Assembly (NCBI RefSeq): GCF_023556315.2
Contig: NZ_CP116221.1
Span: forward strand, 1,437,001 to 1,501,000
Length of the DNA stretch: 64,000 nt
Origin: Psychroserpens ponticola
Lineage (GTDB): Bacteria > Bacteroidota > Bacteroidia > Flavobacteriales > Flavobacteriaceae
Direction: 5' to 3'
Shown here: in pieces, positions 10,192 to 20,806 of the stretch
How positions within the stretch are numbered: position 1 is the first letter of the stretch
Layout: every line of letters starts with the position of its first letter
The notes under the pieces: generated by a model
The model's input: only the letters and a program-made list of their open reading frames with translations
Databases searched by the model: none
What the model was told of the DNA's origin: nothing
Made by a program: the position numbers and the translations under genes

Positions 10192-10782
10192 TTAATCACA
10201 AAAATTTGCTTTAAGTTTAACCTCATAAAAACGTTTCCAAATATCATGATTAAAATTTTGTGGTGATAATTGAAAGACAACAGTTGAGGATTTCTTATTC
10301 TCACAATGATTCACTTTTACTTTAACATTTAAAGTAATCATGTCTTCAATGTTGAAAGAATCGTAAACATGTATTTTTCCTATATAATCGATGTCTTGAT
10401 CATTTTTATCAGTTTTGATAAATAGTACAGTCGTTTCAGGAACTTTATAACCCTTCTTTTTATTGACAGCTTCCATCAAGCCATCATAGTATAATTTGAT
10501 GTTAGTTTCTAAGATTTCTACATTTTGTTTAATAGGATTTTTAATATGCCAAGCAAACGTATAGCACCAAAACTCATCATGAGATTTATCTCTCCATTTT
10601 TTTGCAAATCGAAGATCTTCATAGCCTTCATATTTGATGTCTGGAGCGAAACCAATTGGAAATTCAATAATCTCTTTTAGCCAGGTTGTATCAGATTCAA
10701 AAACGCCTAATGCCTTTTCTTCTTGTCCGAAAATTAGTGTCGAACTAATTAGGAATATGACAATAAATATACTTTTTTTCAT
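10192..10782 (-). CDS. Secreted protein of unknown function
   Basis: The 196-residue product has a clean signal peptide (about residues 1-19, ending IFGQ) and no second membrane segment. I do not recognise the family. The mature part is rich in aromatic and charged residues (WCYTFAWHIKN, LYYDGLMEAVNKKKG), has three cysteines, and ends in NFCD. It is 8 bp downstream of the YceI-type gene in the same direction, so the two are probably co-transcribed and both products go to the periplasm. Confidence 0.7.
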   Translation of the reverse strand: MKKSIFIVIFLISSTLIFGQEEKALGVFESDTTWLKEIIEFPIGFAPDIKYEGYEDLRFAKKWRDKSHDEFWCYTFAWHIKNPIKQNVEILETNIKLYYDGLMEAVNKKKGYKVPETTVLFIKTDKNDQDIDYIGKIHVYDSFNIEDMITLNVKVKVNHCENKKSSTVVFQLSPQNFNHDIWKRFYEVKLKANFCD

Positions 10783-10790
10783 GACTAAAG

Positions 10791-11354
10791 TTATAAACTT
10801 AATTTAACATCAAAACCAATAGCATCAGAAATGGCACTATCTTTTATATCGCTATTATAGCTAATTCCCCATTTCATTCTATCAATTTTAAATTTAGTAG
10901 TCATTTGTTTCTTAGCAAAATCAACTTCAGCTTGAAATGAAATCGGTTTCGTAATGCCTTTGATTGTTAGGTCAGCATAGATTTTCATGTGATTAGAATT
11001 ATGATAATCAACATTTGTAATTACCATACTTGCCTTTGGGAATTTGGCTACATCAAAAAAATCTGGATCTTTCAAATGATTAACTAATCCTTCATTAGCT
11101 TCTTCATCTTCGATGTCTAAACATAGTATAGAGTTCATATTTATAATAAATTCTCCTCCAGTAATTGCGTCATCAGTTTTAATAAAATAACCTTCTTCAA
11201 AGTTCATATAACCTTCATGACCACCAAAATAAAATGTGTATTCTCCAAACCATTTGAGTTGGCTTTTTGAAGAATCGATGTTTAATTTTTCTTGAGAATT
11301 AAGAATTGAAAAAGTACTAAGTAAAAGTGCAATTGTGGTAAAAATAGTTTTCAT
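10791..11354 (-). CDS. YceI family periplasmic protein
   Basis: This 187-residue protein has a signal peptide (about 1-20) followed by the YceI lipocalin-like beta-barrel. Diagnostic stretches are IDSSKSQLKWFGEY near the mature N-terminus, the central HLKDPDFFDVAKFPKASM and the LTIKGITKPISF strand. YceI proteins bind long-chain isoprenoids or lipids in the periplasm, and several Bacteroidetes copies are of unknown role. It leads a two-gene unit with the unknown secreted protein at 10192-10782. Confidence 0.9.
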   Translation of the reverse strand: MKTIFTTIALLLSTFSILNSQEKLNIDSSKSQLKWFGEYTFYFGGHEGYMNFEEGYFIKTDDAITGGEFIINMNSILCLDIEDEEANEGLVNHLKDPDFFDVAKFPKASMVITNVDYHNSNHMKIYADLTIKGITKPISFQAEVDFAKKQMTTKFKIDRMKWGISYNSDIKDSAISDAIGFDVKLSL

Positions 11355-11477
11355 ATGTTCATTTTTTATGATTGAACAGTAAAACTATAAGTGAACCCTT
11401 TGGTAAGTGTCAAAAGAGTGTAAAAGAAATGTCAATGAATGTGAAAAAACTGAAAATTGTGTATTAAAAACTAGCAG

Positions 11478-12479
11478 TTATCTATTAGTTCCATTATATC
11501 TATGCTTTCTATAACTGGTACCTCTTGTACATGCACATTCACTAATACCTTGAAGTAAATCAATACCTATTGTAATCATGTGCGTACCTGAATTAAATCC
11601 TGAAAGGTCATTCATCGTCACTTGATATGCATAAGCAAAATAAAACCCGTTTTTCATAATTCCAGCCATTGGACCAACATTTAAAGGTTTCATAAATTGA
11701 TCGTTAAGAAAACGATAAGAACCACCAACCCAATAATAATCTCCATCTCTATTAAACTTTCTATATTTAAAATTGACGTCAGTACTAGAACGGTTATCAC
11801 TATCAAACATTTGGTAAAAAATGGAAGGTTCAAATTCTACACTATTATTCTTTTTTGGAGAAAAGATATAACCTGTATACGCTTGATAGTTTAATAATTT
11901 GCTTGGTTCAAGGCCAATAAAGTCATCAAGATCTTTGTTTAGGAAGTTATTCGCATTAAAACTGAAATAGAAATCTTTATATCGATATAAAAATCCAACA
12001 TCAAAATTATTGTTAGAAATAGATCTGTCATCTGTAATACTTGGATCTACAATTGGTGTTCCATCACCATTGTCGAAATCTTCAATTTCAATTCTAAAAC
12101 TATTGATGTTATATGAGATTCCGAAAGACAAAAATTGTTTTGATGTATAATCTAAAATAAGGTGATGCGCATAAGAGAATTTCACTCCCTTTTGGCGTGT
12201 GTTTCCGTTTCTATCATTGTAAGCTGAAATTCCAACACCAGAACGGCTGGCAATTCTAAAATCTGCATAAACCGATTGATTATCTGGTGCATTTTTTATG
12301 CCTACCCATTGTGTTAATCCGTTTGCTCTAATTTTTAAATTATCTCCAATTCCTGCATATGTAGGCGAAATAACAAAACTGTTATCAGCCAAGTATTGTG
12401 TCCAAACAGGTAAATTTAATTCTTGCCCATAACTTGAAGTAACGACCAAAAAAAGAATATATAGTGTAAGTTTTTTCAT
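11478..12479 (-). CDS. PorP/SprF family T9SS membrane protein
   Basis: The 333-residue protein has a signal peptide (about 1-18) and the PorP/SprF outer-membrane beta-barrel pattern: an N-terminal LPVWTQYLADNSFVISPTYAG, then alternating strands such as GVGISAYNDRNGNTRQKG and YYWVGGSYRFLND. PorP/SprF proteins partner T9SS cargo; in Flavobacterium johnsoniae SprF is needed for surface delivery of the SprB adhesin. Here it lies 31 bp downstream of the SprB-like giant gene, so it is the likely dedicated partner. It is the last gene of the minus-strand adhesin operon, and no convincing terminator follows. Confidence 0.92.
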   Translation of the reverse strand: MKKLTLYILFLVVTSSYGQELNLPVWTQYLADNSFVISPTYAGIGDNLKIRANGLTQWVGIKNAPDNQSVYADFRIASRSGVGISAYNDRNGNTRQKGVKFSYAHHLILDYTSKQFLSFGISYNINSFRIEIEDFDNGDGTPIVDPSITDDRSISNNNFDVGFLYRYKDFYFSFNANNFLNKDLDDFIGLEPSKLLNYQAYTGYIFSPKKNNSVEFEPSIFYQMFDSDNRSSTDVNFKYRKFNRDGDYYWVGGSYRFLNDQFMKPLNVGPMAGIMKNGFYFAYAYQVTMNDLSGFNSGTHMITIGIDLLQGISECACTRGTSYRKHRYNGTNR

Positions 12480-12510
12480 TTCTATAATTTTTATAATTCT
12501 TTAGGTAACA

Positions 12511-15500
12511 TTACCTGTAAAGTGTAAAGTGTCCAACATACTGTTTATCTAAAATTGGACTGTTTGGGTTAACCACATACCAGTAATCACCTGTTGGTAA
12601 TTCTGTTCCATTATATCTTCCATCCCAATACTCACCTACATTGTAAGTTGCAACTTTACGACCATATCTATCAAAAATATCGAATGTAAGATTTGGAAAA
12701 TTTTCCACACATCCTGGAGACCAAGTATCAGAAGTTCCATCTCCATTTGGAGTGAAATAATTTGGGATGCAAGGACCTAAAACCGTAATATTAATATTAG
12801 CTATAGCTTCACAGCCAGCACTATCTACAACTCTTACAGTATAGCTGCCTTCTTCTGTCACGATATAAACATTAACATCTCCTTGATCTTGTCCATTAAG
12901 GTAGAATTGGTAAATACCAGTTCCACCAGTTGCATTTGCAATAATTTCACCAGGTTCTTCACCTGCATTTAACACAAGCGATAAAGGTTGATAAGATTCT
13001 ATATTGAACAACTCTGTGGTAACAATGCAACCATTGGTGTGTCTCACATCTATATATTGATCAATTCCAGACGCAACATTTGTAAAGACATTACTTAATT
13101 GAAAAGAACCTCCATTTAACGAATAATCTAATTGAGAAAGGTCAGTTTCATTTTCATCAATTAAAACTGTAACTGTATTTGTAAGTGTGTTGTTTTCACA
13201 TAAATATTCAATCTCCACGATTGGATTAATTATTACAGAATTAGGGAATGTAATATTCCATTCCGTTTCACAACCTTCAGCATCACGAACAAAAACAATA
13301 TGATCTCCACCACCTAATCCATTAAAATCGAATGTCGTTTGATTTAAAGCTCCTGTTGTATATGTGCCATTATAGTCATCTAAACTTACACTGTATGGCA
13401 GAGTTCCTCCAGAAATATCGATACTAAATTCACCATTATTTTCGCCTTCACAGGTTTCCTGAAATAATGAATCTGGAACAATACTTAGAATTACTTGTTC
13501 TGGATTTGTAATTGTAAAATCGAAAGTAATATAACAACCTAATGCATCTTGAACTATAACATCATAAGTGCCAGCAGATAGGTTTTCAAAAATACTAGTT
13601 TCAAAAAATTGATTCAATTGTGGAGAAATAGCATATTGAATTGTACCTGTTCCACCTGTTGCATTTATCACTAAAACGCCATCATTATTTCCACTACAAG
13701 TAATGTTGTTTACTGTAAAATCAACTTCTAAAGGAGCTGTAGGCTCTGTTATTGTAATTGGTGACGATAGTGTTTCACAATCACCACTTTCTACAGTTAC
13801 AATGTAAGTTCCAGCAATTAATTCTGTAAAGACTCCTGGACTATCTTGTGTTGCAGGAATAACGTTTCCTACTGCATCTTCTAAAGTATAGATGTAATTT
13901 CCTAATCCGCCTTGAGCTGTAGCTAAAACACTTCCTGTATTATCACCATTACAGTTAATTGTAGGATTTGTAGATTCTAAATTGATTATTAAGTCAAGAA
14001 GCGGTTCAATTGTTATTTCGTTAGAGACATTGGTAATACAACCATTTACATCTCTCACATAATATTGGTATGTTCCATCAGGAACAGTAAATGTTGTTGA
14101 TGAATTAAATGTTCCTATTATACTTGAGAATGAGCTATCAGTACTATATTCATAAATTCCAGTTCCTCCTGAAGCACTTAATGTTAATGTTGATTCAGTT
14201 AAACAGGTTTGTGTTGTTGCTGTGACTAAATTTGCTTGAATTGGAGTAGGTTCAGTAATTACTATATCTGATGATGTCAATACACAACCAAGACTATCTG
14301 TAATTGAAATAGAATATGTTCCAGCACCTAAATCATTAAAGATGTTAGTTGTTTGTGGTCCAGAAGTACTAACTGTTGGTAAAATGGTGTTAAGCGTATA
14401 AAGGTATTCAGTACCTTGTCCACCTGTAATATTGGTTATTGTTATAGATGCATTTTGATCTCCAAAACACAATACTGTATTTGTACTTGGAGTAAATGTT
14501 GCATCAATCGGAGATGGTTCAATTAAAATCACATTTACAGAATCAATACAGCCTCCAGTATCTCTAACGTTTACTATGTAATTACCAGCTGATAAATCTG
14601 TAAATGTTCCATTAGATGAATAGGCAACTGTTGCATCTCCAGTTAATTCATATTCATAAGTTCCCCAACCACCAGTTGCAACTGCAGTAATGGTTCCTTG
14701 ACTATTGTCACAAGTTACATTTGAAGTTTCTGTAGCTACTAGTGTTAATATTTCAGTAGGAGATGATATGATTACAGTAGAACTTACAATACAAAACGGA
14801 CTTTCAGTTTCAGTAATTTCTACTGTGAAACTTCCAGCTGTCATACCAGTAACGGTTATTGGATTTGTTGAAGTATTTGCATTTGTAATTCCAGTTACAG
14901 AGGTGCCAGAGCTATCAAAAATTTCATAGTCATATGTTCCCGAATATCCATTGATATTCATTTCAAAAGCACCAGAATTATCTCCAAAACATGTTACAGA
15001 AGTTGGAGTTAAAGTAACAACTGGAGCAATAGCTTCAGCTAAAGATATTGTAATTTCTTCTGTACATAATGTTATAGCGTCAGTTAACGTTATTGTAAAT
15101 AGTCCAGGAGGTACACCAGAAAATATGTTTCCAGTTAAGCTTATTGAAGTTGGATTCGGACTTATACTGTATGTATAAGAACCAGAGCCATTAGAGCCAG
15201 TTACAGTTATTTCACCATCATCGTTACTACACGTAGTTATTGAAGTGATTTCTGCAGATATTACGATAGGCGCAGGAATATCTATGGAAACTAAATTCCC
15301 ACAACCATTTACATCTTGAATTTCAATAGTATGTGTTCCTGAAAATAAATTTGAAATTGTAAAAGGCGCAGTTTGTGTTTGAAAAGCACCACCATTTATA
15401 CTGAAACTATATGGACTAACACCTACTGCGTCTAAGGTTACATCTATTTCAAAGTCACCTTCAGTTACAGTACAAAGATTATTAACAACTGCAGAAATTA

Positions 15501-18500
15501 CTGGAGTTGAATCCATAGGTAAAACAATAACAGGACTGCTTTGAATACAACCATATGCATCTAAAACATGCACATAATAATTTCCTGAATCCAGATTAAA
15601 TACACTAGCTGAAGCCCAAGCTGGATCTGTATCAAGTGGAGCAGTAGTTGTCGTTGTTATTTGGTATAAATAAGGCGCTGTACCATTTTGAGCAACGGCA
15701 CTTATCACACCAGAATTAGCATTACAATTTGCATTTTGATCTATAGAGGTTGCTAATTCTAAAAGTATAGCAGATTCTGTAATATTGAATGGAATCGTGA
15801 CCACACCACATCCAGAGTTTGGACCAGAAGTTTCTGTAATAGATACAAAATAATTTCCAAAAGGTAGAGGTCCTAAAGCGGTTTCAGTAAATGATCCGCC
15901 AGAAGGAACACTTCCAGATCCTGTGACACCTGTTGTGACAAGCGTTAATGAATCAAATATTTCGTAATCAACATTAACAGGAATTCCATAAACACTGTTA
16001 ATTGTAAAAGATACATTGCCATCATCACTACCTGTACAGGTAATGTTATTGGAGCTTACAGCATTTAACGTTAAGGTTGAATTTGTTGGTATTGGTGTTG
16101 TTGCTGGTTCATAATAGGTACAATTTGTTGATGCATCATAAACGATAAACGTATATGTAACACCAGGAGTTAGACCAGTAAATGTAGCTGTTTCACTATT
16201 AAGGGCATCTTCAGGGATCCATGTTCCTGCTGGAGGTGGAGGTGGAATAAATCCTTGATAAATATCAAAATAAAATGGTCCAGAACTACTTAAAGAAGAA
16301 CCAATACTTACTACAGCTTCACCACCAGAAAGGCAATCAACAGCTGCAGTAATAACAATGTCTAAATCAGTAGGAGGAGAAGCGACTAATACATCTTGAA
16401 CTAGTATTGAACAACCATTAGCATCAACAATGTTAATTTCATATAACCCAAAATCTACAACATCAAAACTCACTGATGCAGATCCTGTATTGTTTAGCTC
16501 AGAATTAGAATATCCATTTGTACCTGTAACAAAATAGTTATAAGGAGATGTTCCTCCAGTTACAGAATTTATAATTACAGATCCTTGAGAAATGCCTCCA
16601 GCAGCACATGAGATGTCAATCGTAGTATAATCTAATATAATAGCATCAGGTTCATTAATTGTAATTGTTTCGGTTGCAGTACAAGATTTTGCATCTGTTA
16701 TGGTTATGGTATAATCACCAGCAGGTAATCCTGAAGTTTGTGTACCATAATCCGTACTTGTAGTATCATTGTTAATATTGATGACAAAAGGAGGTGTTCC
16801 AACTGAAGTATCAATAGTAATATCAATTGCGCCATTTGTATCTCCATTACATAATATGTCTTGTGTTTGTACAACTAAACTTATTGCTGGAGGTGAAATA
16901 GGTTCTACCGTAATTAGTGTTGATTCTGCTGTACATCCATTTGCGTCTGTAATTTCAAATTGATAAGTTCCAGCTGTAGCAGTAGCATAATTAAATGTTA
17001 CATTAGTAGCTCCTAATGAAGTATATGTACTACTATTAATTGAAACCGCATACGTATATGGCGAAGGTCCAGAAATTGTTCCTGTAATTATAGCATCTGG
17101 TGAAGTAGTACAATTTAAATCTTCAGTTAATATCGCATTTACTGTTGAAGTAGGTAATGGATCTATTGTATACGATTCACTATAAGTACAATCGTTTTCA
17201 TCGTTAACTTGGAATGTGAAAGTTCCAGCTTCTAAGCCTGAAAACACATTAGAGGTTTGATATGGAGTTGCGTAAGCCGTTGGAGCAATGATTTGATATT
17301 CTAAAACTCCTGTACCTCCTGTTGTACTCGTAATGGTAACTGTCGTTGTATTTGTAGGACAAGTTATAGGAGAATTGTCAAAATCTAAATCTGTAGGAGG
17401 ATTTAATGTGTCTATTGTAATATCATTAGTTACAGAAGTACAAGAATTGGCATCTTGTATCGTTATAGTATAAGTGCCAACTGTTAAATTTGTAAAAGTA
17501 TTACTTGCTTGAAAGTTCACACCATCAATACTGTAAGTATAAGGTGCATCACCACCAATAATATCAGTAACAGTAATAGTTCCGTTTGAATTACAAGTAT
17601 AATCTACTGTAAGTTCTGCTGTTCCAGAAATGGCATCGGCAGCTGCAATTGTAACCGTTTGAGGAATTGTATCACAGGTTGTTGAACCAGTTGAATATTG
17701 AATTACAACATCATAATCACCTTCTTCAAGTCCAGTAAATGTATTTGAATTAAAGAAAGTCACTCCTGCATCAATACTATATTCTATATTAAATCCATTT
17801 GTTGTTGTAACATTGATTGTTATGACACCTGAATTAACAGCTGAAGCACAAGCAATGTCTGTTGGTGTAATACTGAAAACAGGTTCAGGAATAGCATCAA
17901 CTGTGATTGATGTGTTAGCACTACAGTTATTAGCATCTATAACGACAATATCATATATTCCAGGTGTAGTAACTGTTATTTGAGGAACCGTTTGAAAATC
18001 TGTTGCACCATTTATAAAATAGAAATATGGAGCTGTTCCGCCTTCAGGATATATTGTGATTTCACCTTCTGAACATGTTAATGGAATTGTAATTGCAGCA
18101 GTAACCGTTAATAATTGAGGCTCAATAATTGTAATATCTTCAGAGTAAGTGCAACCATTTTCAGTTTCTATTGTTGCTGTATAGGTTCCTGGATTTAAAT
18201 TTTCAAAAATGTATGTGTTTTCTAAAATTGGACCAACACTATTAACTAAGGTTGCACCTTGGTACAATGCATAAGAATATTGTGGATCCACATCATTAGC
18301 TGCCAATTGGATACTTCCTAAATCACCATTGCATAATGGTTGCAATATTGTTGTTGAGACTGTGAAATCGCGATCTCTAATTAGTACATCTAGTACAGTA
18401 AATACACATGGATTGGTTGGAACACCAATTTGTCTTACATAAACAGTATAGTTTCCAGCGGTATTAACTGAAAACACATTACTTGCTTGAAAGTTAGTAT

Positions 18501-20730
18501 TATCTAAACTGTACTCATATCCTGAAGGAACATCATAAACTGTAATGCTTCCAGGAGTAGTGCAAATAATATCAGTTGCTATTACTGAAGGTTCAAGTAA
18601 ATTTTGATATACATTAAAGTAAAATTGTACAAAACAACCACCTTCATAGTTGATAGTTAATCTGAATTGACCTGCAGAATTAGCTAAAAAATCTGGACCA
18701 GTTCCAACTTCATCCCAAGTACAAGAGTTATTTTCATTGGCACAATCTGGATTTGAAACAGCACCACAACTAGTTTCATCTAATTGCTCCCAAATTATAG
18801 ATTCTACACCAGAAATGTTTGTTTCAATAGATCTAGAATCGTTTGCGCCACATAAAAAGATATTAGGCAATAATTTCCCGTCATTAGGGCAAGTTACTAC
18901 TTCATCTGCATAAGGTATAACAGGGTTTTCTGTCGTTGAACCAAAAAGCTGTACTTCAAATACTTGTTCAATTGATTGACAAGGAGCAATAGCTGTATTA
19001 AATGAATAATAGTTGCCTGTGCTTGTAACTGTAATTGTTTGCGTTGTTCCTATAACTGGAGTGCCAGTAGGACTAGTCGACCAAGAATATGAATCGTAAC
19101 CATTAGCTGCAGTTAAATCAACACTATCTCCACATAACACGATGTCTTCAATAAATTCACAGTCTAAATCAGTCAAAAAATTAGTGGCTTGAGGTGATAA
19201 TAAGCAACCTGTATTACTACTTAAACTTGGATCATCAGTAATTTGAAAAGTAGGATTGTAAAATCCATTGTATGTAGCAAATGCTTGATTATTAATAATA
19301 TTCGAACAAGCATCAGCAAGTTGATTACAGTTATCCACAACTTGTGCTTCAATTCGAATTTCATAAACAGGATCGTTTTCTTCAACTAATGAATTGTCGA
19401 TATCGAAAATAATTTCCCTAGATGTAGGATTATAACTAGCTACAGTTACTCCAGGTGGAAGTATCAAGTCACTAGGATAATCAAAAATAATATTTATAGG
19501 AAGAATATCTCTTATTTGAAAGTTGGTAGCATTGTCATTTCCTGTGTTATGAAAACCTATAACATAATTTAATGACGATCCAAGAGTTACAGTTTGTCCA
19601 CCAATATCATTTCCTGCATCATCTTCTACAATTTTGGTAAGGACAATATTAGGTTCTATAATTTCAACAGCAAAAGCAAAGAAATATGGAAAATATGTAT
19701 CACCACTAGTTTCTAGTCGAATGGTTCCTGAGGTAGCATCATTAGCAATTACTGAGTTTCCAGGATTTGGAATTGCGATAACACCAGTATCAAATCCTAA
19801 GGTGTTTGTACTATTTGGAACTCTGTTATTTACTGGAAGTGCACTCAATTGTGTCACCGAACTATTAAAAAAGTTTGAAGCTGGTCGATCTGCAGTCGAT
19901 AAACTAATACCATTTAGGCGTAATCGATCTCCTAATATTGGACTATCTCCTTCTAAAGTTGCGAAAGCAAAATTTGCTCTTACTGGAGCAGGAGCAGGAA
20001 CAGTTCTAAAACCATCCACAGGTATATCTAAATTTGGATTGCCACCAGCAACGCTAATAGCACTAAAGCCATCAAAACTTGTAATTGATTTTCCAGGCAA
20101 TGTCGGATCTTCATATACTACAAAAAGTGACCATCCAGCAGATTGACCAGTACCATTATATGGATTAAAATTAGATGTTTCACCTTCTTCAGACGAAACA
20201 TTTGCAACTGTATATGTTCCTAAATCGGCACCTGAGCCAAAACTTGTAACTATATTGGTTACATCTGCGAAACAAGCATAAGAAAAACTATCTCCACCAT
20301 CTACAGATGTTCCGTTAGCATCATAAATAATTGTTCCTTGAATGTCGTTATAACCACCACTTGGTCCTTGAAATTTTATATCAGTAATTGGTGCAGTTCC
20401 TGGGTTTACTGCGCCCCAATATAAACCAGCATATATTATTCGGTAACAATTCGGATTTGGAATTTCTAAATCAGCACTAGAAGAACTAAATGTTGAAGCA
20501 TCTCCATCAATATCAATATATCTCATATCGACTTGATGATTATATACTGAGTTGTTATTGAACGCATTATTATCTGGTCCAAGAATATTGTTGCCAATGA
20601 GAACAATATCACCTTTTAAATCCTGATTGAATCTAGGTGTAAAAGGTTCATAATTCTGTGCATGTAATTGAAGGCCAAAACATAATAGCATAACGATTAT
20701 GGCGATTCTAGAAAATGTAGGTCTTTTCAT
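12511..20730 (-). CDS. Giant SprB-like surface adhesin with type B T9SS sorting domain
   Basis: This is a 2739-residue secreted protein. It has a signal peptide (1-24, ending LHAQ), an N-terminal beta-rich region (about 25-355), and a DUF11-like segment (about 358-500, LTKIVEDDAGNDIGG). An Ig/PKD-like stretch follows, and then a long array of SprB-type repeats (about 720-2570) of roughly 70-95 residues. Each repeat carries variants of GTYTITIQDANSCT and a conserved cysteine. The C-terminal 90 residues are a type B (gliding-motility type) sorting domain with NYFTPNGDGTSDTW and FDIFDRYGRKV. In F. johnsoniae SprB is carried by the gliding motor and used for adhesion; the same role here is inferred. 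Flanking PorP/SprF genes support export through T9SS. Confidence 0.94.
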   Translation of the reverse strand: MKRPTFSRIAIIVMLLCFGLQLHAQNYEPFTPRFNQDLKGDIVLIGNNILGPDNNAFNNNSVYNHQVDMRYIDIDGDASTFSSSSADLEIPNPNCYRIIYAGLYWGAVNPGTAPITDIKFQGPSGGYNDIQGTIIYDANGTSVDGGDSFSYACFADVTNIVTSFGSGADLGTYTVANVSSEEGETSNFNPYNGTGQSAGWSLFVVYEDPTLPGKSITSFDGFSAISVAGGNPNLDIPVDGFRTVPAPAPVRANFAFATLEGDSPILGDRLRLNGISLSTADRPASNFFNSSVTQLSALPVNNRVPNSTNTLGFDTGVIAIPNPGNSVIANDATSGTIRLETSGDTYFPYFFAFAVEIIEPNIVLTKIVEDDAGNDIGGQTVTLGSSLNYVIGFHNTGNDNATNFQIRDILPINIIFDYPSDLILPPGVTVASYNPTSREIIFDIDNSLVEENDPVYEIRIEAQVVDNCNQLADACSNIINNQAFATYNGFYNPTFQITDDPSLSSNTGCLLSPQATNFLTDLDCEFIEDIVLCGDSVDLTAANGYDSYSWSTSPTGTPVIGTTQTITVTSTGNYYSFNTAIAPCQSIEQVFEVQLFGSTTENPVIPYADEVVTCPNDGKLLPNIFLCGANDSRSIETNISGVESIIWEQLDETSCGAVSNPDCANENNSCTWDEVGTGPDFLANSAGQFRLTINYEGGCFVQFYFNVYQNLLEPSVIATDIICTTPGSITVYDVPSGYEYSLDNTNFQASNVFSVNTAGNYTVYVRQIGVPTNPCVFTVLDVLIRDRDFTVSTTILQPLCNGDLGSIQLAANDVDPQYSYALYQGATLVNSVGPILENTYIFENLNPGTYTATIETENGCTYSEDITIIEPQLLTVTAAITIPLTCSEGEITIYPEGGTAPYFYFINGATDFQTVPQITVTTPGIYDIVVIDANNCSANTSITVDAIPEPVFSITPTDIACASAVNSGVITINVTTTNGFNIEYSIDAGVTFFNSNTFTGLEEGDYDVVIQYSTGSTTCDTIPQTVTIAAADAISGTAELTVDYTCNSNGTITVTDIIGGDAPYTYSIDGVNFQASNTFTNLTVGTYTITIQDANSCTSVTNDITIDTLNPPTDLDFDNSPITCPTNTTTVTITSTTGGTGVLEYQIIAPTAYATPYQTSNVFSGLEAGTFTFQVNDENDCTYSESYTIDPLPTSTVNAILTEDLNCTTSPDAIITGTISGPSPYTYAVSINSSTYTSLGATNVTFNYATATAGTYQFEITDANGCTAESTLITVEPISPPAISLVVQTQDILCNGDTNGAIDITIDTSVGTPPFVININNDTTSTDYGTQTSGLPAGDYTITITDAKSCTATETITINEPDAIILDYTTIDISCAAGGISQGSVIINSVTGGTSPYNYFVTGTNGYSNSELNNTGSASVSFDVVDFGLYEINIVDANGCSILVQDVLVASPPTDLDIVITAAVDCLSGGEAVVSIGSSLSSSGPFYFDIYQGFIPPPPPAGTWIPEDALNSETATFTGLTPGVTYTFIVYDASTNCTYYEPATTPIPTNSTLTLNAVSSNNITCTGSDDGNVSFTINSVYGIPVNVDYEIFDSLTLVTTGVTGSGSVPSGGSFTETALGPLPFGNYFVSITETSGPNSGCGVVTIPFNITESAILLELATSIDQNANCNANSGVISAVAQNGTAPYLYQITTTTTAPLDTDPAWASASVFNLDSGNYYVHVLDAYGCIQSSPVIVLPMDSTPVISAVVNNLCTVTEGDFEIDVTLDAVGVSPYSFSINGGAFQTQTAPFTISNLFSGTHTIEIQDVNGCGNLVSIDIPAPIVISAEITSITTCSNDDGEITVTGSNGSGSYTYSISPNPTSISLTGNIFSGVPPGLFTITLTDAITLCTEEITISLAEAIAPVVTLTPTSVTCFGDNSGAFEMNINGYSGTYDYEIFDSSGTSVTGITNANTSTNPITVTGMTAGSFTVEITETESPFCIVSSTVIISSPTEILTLVATETSNVTCDNSQGTITAVATGGWGTYEYELTGDATVAYSSNGTFTDLSAGNYIVNVRDTGGCIDSVNVILIEPSPIDATFTPSTNTVLCFGDQNASITITNITGGQGTEYLYTLNTILPTVSTSGPQTTNIFNDLGAGTYSISITDSLGCVLTSSDIVITEPTPIQANLVTATTQTCLTESTLTLSASGGTGIYEYSTDSSFSSIIGTFNSSTTFTVPDGTYQYYVRDVNGCITNVSNEITIEPLLDLIINLESTNPTINCNGDNTGSVLATAQGGLGNYIYTLEDAVGNVIPATQDSPGVFTELIAGTYIVTVESGDCETLSSPITITEPTAPLEVDFTVNNITCSGNNDGVLVINATGGTGTIQYAISPQLNQFFETSIFENLSAGTYDVIVQDALGCYITFDFTITNPEQVILSIVPDSLFQETCEGENNGEFSIDISGGTLPYSVSLDDYNGTYTTGALNQTTFDFNGLGGGDHIVFVRDAEGCETEWNITFPNSVIINPIVEIEYLCENNTLTNTVTVLIDENETDLSQLDYSLNGGSFQLSNVFTNVASGIDQYIDVRHTNGCIVTTELFNIESYQPLSLVLNAGEEPGEIIANATGGTGIYQFYLNGQDQGDVNVYIVTEEGSYTVRVVDSAGCEAIANINITVLGPCIPNYFTPNGDGTSDTWSPGCVENFPNLTFDIFDRYGRKVATYNVGEYWDGRYNGTELPTGDYWYVVNPNSPILDKQYVGHFTLYR

Positions 20731-20774
20731 GATACTTAATTTTTTTTAATCCTATTTCTAACAAGGGCAGTGTT

Positions 20775-20806
20775 AAAAAGAGAATTGGGCCTTAATAATT
20801 CTTTTT
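20775..20806 (-). terminator. Terminator-like hairpin between the PorP-SPOR gene and the giant adhesin gene
   Basis: On the minus strand AAAAAGAATT (20806-20797) can pair with AATTCTCTTTTT (20786-20775), with one bulge and a 10-nt loop, ending in a T tract. It overlaps the stop codon of the upstream gene. It may act as a leaky terminator that lowers transcription into the giant gene. Confidence 0.4.

Noticed and set aside
19634-20146. Plus-strand frame of 170 codons within the giant adhesin gene
   Set aside because: It lies opposite a well-supported minus-strand gene and shows no recognisable protein pattern.
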